Shown here in pieces: positions 23,458-25,817 of a DNA stretch of 25,817 bases. The DNA is from JANXLS01 sp038227045 (GTDB taxonomy: Bacteria; Planctomycetota; SZUA-567; H5-PLA8): assembly GCA_038227045.1 (NCBI GenBank), contig JBBRQD010000083.1:1-25817 (forward strand). The letters are read 5' to 3'. The number at the start of each line of letters is the position of its first letter. Within the stretch, counting starts at the first letter, position 1. The position numbers and the translations under genes are program-made. Below the pieces are notes generated by a model. That model saw only the letters and a list, made by a program, of their open reading frames with translations. It made no database searches and had not been told where the DNA came from.

Positions 23458-24922
23458 GGCGCAGGCACTCCACGGGGTTCATGCGCGACGCCCGCCACGC
23501 CGGAATCGCCGCGCCCAGCAGCGCCGACGCGATGCTGGACACCGCGATCACAATCCGGTCGTAATTCAGCGTGACGTGCGGAATTTTGTCCACGGCGAAC
23601 GCGTCGCTGGGATAGATGTTGTTTCGAATCCACGGAATCTCGTTCATGTTATGCAGGAGCAGCTCGGCGAGTCCCATGCCGATCAGGACACCCAGTCCGC
23701 CGATGAAAATCGCCTGCATCAGGAAACATTTTTGAATGCCCGCCGGCGACGCGCCCAGCGCCCGCAGCGCGCCGATGTCGCGAATCTTTTCGGAGACCAT
23801 GCCGTCGAAAATCAAAAACAAAATGAACGCCGTCAGCAGCAGAAACACACCCATGATTCCGCGCATCATCAGGTTTTCGCGCGTCACCGCTTCATAGAAA
23901 TTATTGTCTTTTTCCTGCCACGTCTCGACGTTGACCTTGTTCTTCCGGCCCTCGCGATTCAGCGTCGCAATCAATTTTCCCGCCATCTGCTCGTCCTTGT
24001 TCCGCAGAAGTTCGATCGCCTTCTCGGCCATTGGGGCGTCTTTCGCGCTCAGCGCATCGATCGCCCTGCTCGCGCGTTCTCGATCGATTGTGTCGAAAAC
24101 GGGCAGCACCGCCTCGGCAAGTTTTGGATCGCCGCTGTTTTTAATGGCATCGATTGTTTGCGCCGTCAATTTAGTATCTTCGCGAGTGACAATCTCCTGC
24201 ATTTTAACGCGCAGTTTCTCTTTAAAATCCTTCAGATCCGGCCGGTTGGGCTCTTTGAGCCACACAAACAGTGTCTTTGCCTTGCCGCCCACTTTGATCT
24301 GATTCGCGAGCACTTTGCGGTCGACGAACGCGCCATTCTCCAGGAATGGATTCTTACCCTCGTAGAAACCGATGATGTTGAACGCGACTGTTTTCGCCTG
24401 ATCGTCGTCGTCGGTGAAGACGAACGTGATGCGGTCGTTGAGCTTCAGGTTGAACGCCTTGTGCCACGCGCCGCCCACCAGACAGCCGTTGAATTTTCGA
24501 GTGTTGAATTCCTGCACGCCGAATTCTTTGATATCGGGCGGCTGCAGGATCTCTCTCAGGCGGCCGATCGTCAACTCTTTGTCCAGGTCGATGCCGCGCA
24601 GTGTGCCAATGGTCCGGTCTCTTGGAAAGATGGACATGGCGGGCGTTTCGATGCCGATGGTGACGCCTTTGATGCCGGGATCGAATTTCGAAAGTTCGCC
24701 GGCCCACTGCTCAGGATGCACGATTCCGCCGGCAAAATTCCCCACATCGACGGTCATGTGCGCGTCGATGCTCTGAATTTTGTCCATATAATGGTCTTTG
24801 AAGCCTTCGAGCACCGAGATGACCATGAGGTACATCAGAACGATAATGGCCACAAGCGCAATCGCCGCTTTGGTGGTGCGGCGAGTAAACATATAGCGCG
24901 CCGCAATGGTATAAGTGTACAC
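23450..24922 (-). CDS. LolC/LolE-family ABC permease with extra periplasmic insert
   Basis: 490 residues; E. coli LolC and LolE are about 400. The N-terminus MYTYTIAARYMFTRRTTKAA matches the family start, read from a GTG without a close Shine-Dalgarno sequence. Membrane segments lie at about 20-38, 352-374, 400-425 and 455-475, with a large periplasmic domain between the first and second. FtsX/LolE-type motifs at the end are RDIGALRALGASPAGIQ, IGMGLAELL and PAWRASRMNPVECLRHE. Residues ~248-328 are an extra charged helical segment (repeats like IDAIKNSGDPKLAEAVLPVF, AIELLRNKDEQMAGKLIATL) that the family lacks. It forms a transporter with the overlapping lolD. No second permease gene is adjacent, so the complex may be a homodimer. 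Confidence 0.88.
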   Translation of the reverse strand: MYTYTIAARYMFTRRTTKAAIALVAIIVLMYLMVISVLEGFKDHYMDKIQSIDAHMTVDVGNFAGGIVHPEQWAGELSKFDPGIKGVTIGIETPAMSIFPRDRTIGTLRGIDLDKELTIGRLREILQPPDIKEFGVQEFNTRKFNGCLVGGAWHKAFNLKLNDRITFVFTDDDDQAKTVAFNIIGFYEGKNPFLENGAFVDRKVLANQIKVGGKAKTLFVWLKEPNRPDLKDFKEKLRVKMQEIVTREDTKLTAQTIDAIKNSGDPKLAEAVLPVFDTIDRERASRAIDALSAKDAPMAEKAIELLRNKDEQMAGKLIATLNREGRKNKVNVETWQEKDNNFYEAVTRENLMMRGIMGVFLLLTAFILFLIFDGMVSEKIRDIGALRALGASPAGIQKCFLMQAIFIGGLGVLIGMGLAELLLHNMNEIPWIRNNIYPSDAFAVDKIPHVTLNYDRIVIAVSSIASALLGAAIPAWRASRMNPVECLRHE

Positions 24923-25016
24923 GCCGTGTGTGGATTCCTGTTGATTCAGATGAAATGCAACGAGTCACTATCTTATCGGCAAAGCGGCGCTTTTTCTCGC
25001 ACGGAATTAGGGGATT

Positions 25017-25430
25017 TCAAACGCGATAGAGCGGAATGCCGACAATCGGAGCATAACGTTCGAAATCGCGGTCGCTCGTGAGAATCGGACAATTCAAACG
25101 CCACGCAACCGCACAAATCAGGAAGTCGGTAGTTGAACCTTGGATCCCGGCGCTTCTGCATTTATTAAACATTTGGGCCGCTGCGATATAGTCTGCCTGG
25201 ATAGGAATTAAATCCGGATAGTCTTCCAGAACTTCCTTTACCTTGTCAAATTGTTCGACATGCTTAATGCCCGAAAGCACTTCCTGGCGAACGGCGCCTA
25301 TTATAATGGCTAATTGGTTCTGTGCGCTTAAAATGCGCATTCGTTCGACAGTCGCTTTTTCATATTCATTCAAAGAGGTCGCCTTGCGCCGCAAATACAA
25401 CGACCAGGAGGTCGAGTCGGTGAGAATCAT
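25017..25430 (-). CDS. vapC: VapC-type PIN-domain toxin (ribonuclease)
   Basis: 137 residues, the normal size for VapC. PIN-domain acidic residues: Asp5 (MILTDSTSW), Glu50 (RQEVLSG), Asp102 (STTDFLICA) and Asp120 or Asp122 (ILTSDRDF). Such toxins are Mg-dependent RNases that cleave specific tRNA or rRNA when freed from the antitoxin. All four catalytic acids are present, so it looks active. It starts 3 bases after the vapB stop, the usual operon order. The region is visibly more AT-rich than the neighbouring lol genes, suggesting acquisition. Confidence 0.9.
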   Translation of the reverse strand: MILTDSTSWSLYLRRKATSLNEYEKATVERMRILSAQNQLAIIIGAVRQEVLSGIKHVEQFDKVKEVLEDYPDLIPIQADYIAAAQMFNKCRSAGIQGSTTDFLICAVAWRLNCPILTSDRDFERYAPIVGIPLYRV

Positions 25431-25433
25431 AAA

Positions 25434-25652
25434 TTATTTCTTATCGACTAGAAAGTTTTCAAGCTTCGTTATTTTGGGATCGTCCTCATAATAGTCAATG
25501 GTTCCCGCGATCTCAAATAGCTTCATTTGCTTTTTGCGATGAATATATTCTTCCAATGCCGCATTAATGGCTTCTTTCTCCGTGGGATAATTCCCCAGCG
25601 ATTTTGCTTCCTCCAACAATTTGTCATCAATGTCTGCCAGATTGACTGCCAT
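25434..25652 (-). CDS. vapB: VapB-type antitoxin
   Basis: 72 residues. The N-terminal half (MAVNLADIDDKLLEEAKSLG) is a ribbon-helix-helix-like DNA-binding segment of the VapB type (DUF2191-like). The tail (DYYEDDPKITKLENFL) is an acidic, toxin-binding helix. GAGGAT lies about 9 bases before the ATG. It neutralises VapC and should repress its own operon through the inverted repeat next to the start. Confidence 0.85.
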   Translation of the reverse strand: MAVNLADIDDKLLEEAKSLGNYPTEKEAINAALEEYIHRKKQMKLFEIAGTIDYYEDDPKITKLENFLVDKK

Positions 25653-25658
25653 AGTAAG

Positions 25659-25678
25659 ATATCCTCGTTTTCGGATAT
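25659..25678. promoter_or_regulatory. Inverted repeat, candidate VapB operator
   Basis: ATATCC, 8 bases, GGATAT lies immediately upstream of vapB and overlaps its ribosome binding site. VapB-family antitoxins bind such palindromes. The binding claim is inference. Confidence 0.5.
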
Positions 25679-25687
25679 AAACTCAAT

Positions 25688-25817
25688 CTAAGCAGAAACC
25701 CGTAGTTTTTCCTCTTCGGGATCGAGTTCCCAGCGCGGCCAAAGGCGCTCGACCATGGCCAGCGGGGCTTGATTGACGCGGGCCAGAAACTCCCGGCACG
25801 CTGCATGAAGCGCTTCC
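25688..25817 (-). CDS. C-terminal end of an unidentified protein (partial)
   Basis: The last 42 codons of a gene entering from the right edge. The end reads EALHAACREFLARVNQ, then APLAMVERLWPRWELD, then PEEEKLRVSA and a TAG. The frame is fully open and has coding-like codon use. The stop is only 35 bases from the vapB start. The family is not recognised; a transposase C-terminus is possible, but I cannot support it from this fragment. Confidence 0.5.
   Translation of the reverse strand, partial: EALHAACREFLARVNQAPLAMVERLWPRWELDPEEEKLRVSA

Noticed and set aside
24923..25016. Promoter or terminator between vapC and the permease gene
   Set aside because: Only a weak 5-base hairpin (AAAGC/GCTTT) and a poor -10 match; not enough to call.
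23147..25081. 644-codon open frame on the plus strand opposite the lol genes
   Set aside because: Antisense to clear LolD and LolC/E motifs; no family features.

Overview
The window looks like a chromosomal segment of a Planctomycetota or closely related PVC-type bacterium. The evidence is a PSCyt1/DUF1549/DUF1553 cytochrome-type protein, a short membrane protein with the FHLSTA N-terminus common in that group, a fused AroD-AroE enzyme, a kinase with WD40 propellers, a lone type-IV-pilin-like protein, and many short intergenic repeats. This is inferred from gene content only. No rRNA, tRNA or CRISPR array was seen, and no stretch over 300 bases lacks a gene or gene remnant.

Layout. Positions 1-3047 carry minus-strand genes: the 5' end of an unknown protein, a small membrane protein, a palindromic repeat array (498-700), a secreted beta-helix protein and a pseudopilin-like protein. 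Positions 3270-9877 run on the plus strand: an antitoxin-like gene with a broken toxin remnant, RNase III, a PII-like protein, the shikimate-pathway fusion aroDE, a large HEAT-repeat lipoprotein and a small secreted protein overlapping its end. A hairpin terminator separates these from a convergent, exported aldose 1-epimerase (minus). A plus-strand DUF1549/DUF1553 cytochrome-type protein follows (11174-14419).

The most striking part is 14443-22682 on the minus strand. Three very close signalling genes are read in the order FHA-GAF-HD-GYP-like protein, membrane Ser/Thr kinase with a HEPN-like motif at the N-terminus and 14 WD40 repeats at the C-terminus, and TPR-class III nucleotide cyclase. 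Gaps are 4 and 22 bases, so they are probably co-transcribed. Together they combine phosphopeptide reading, phosphorylation and cyclic-nucleotide synthesis. Several active-site positions are non-canonical: the HD-GYP metal ligands and the cyclase adenine-selecting Lys.

Upstream of that operon, and in the same direction, lie a LolD-type ATPase and a LolC/E-type permease with an 80-residue helical insertion. A VapBC toxin-antitoxin pair and the 3' end of an unidentified gene follow at the window edge. At least five families of short intergenic repeats sit between genes; they account for some spurious ORFs and may place transcription boundaries.
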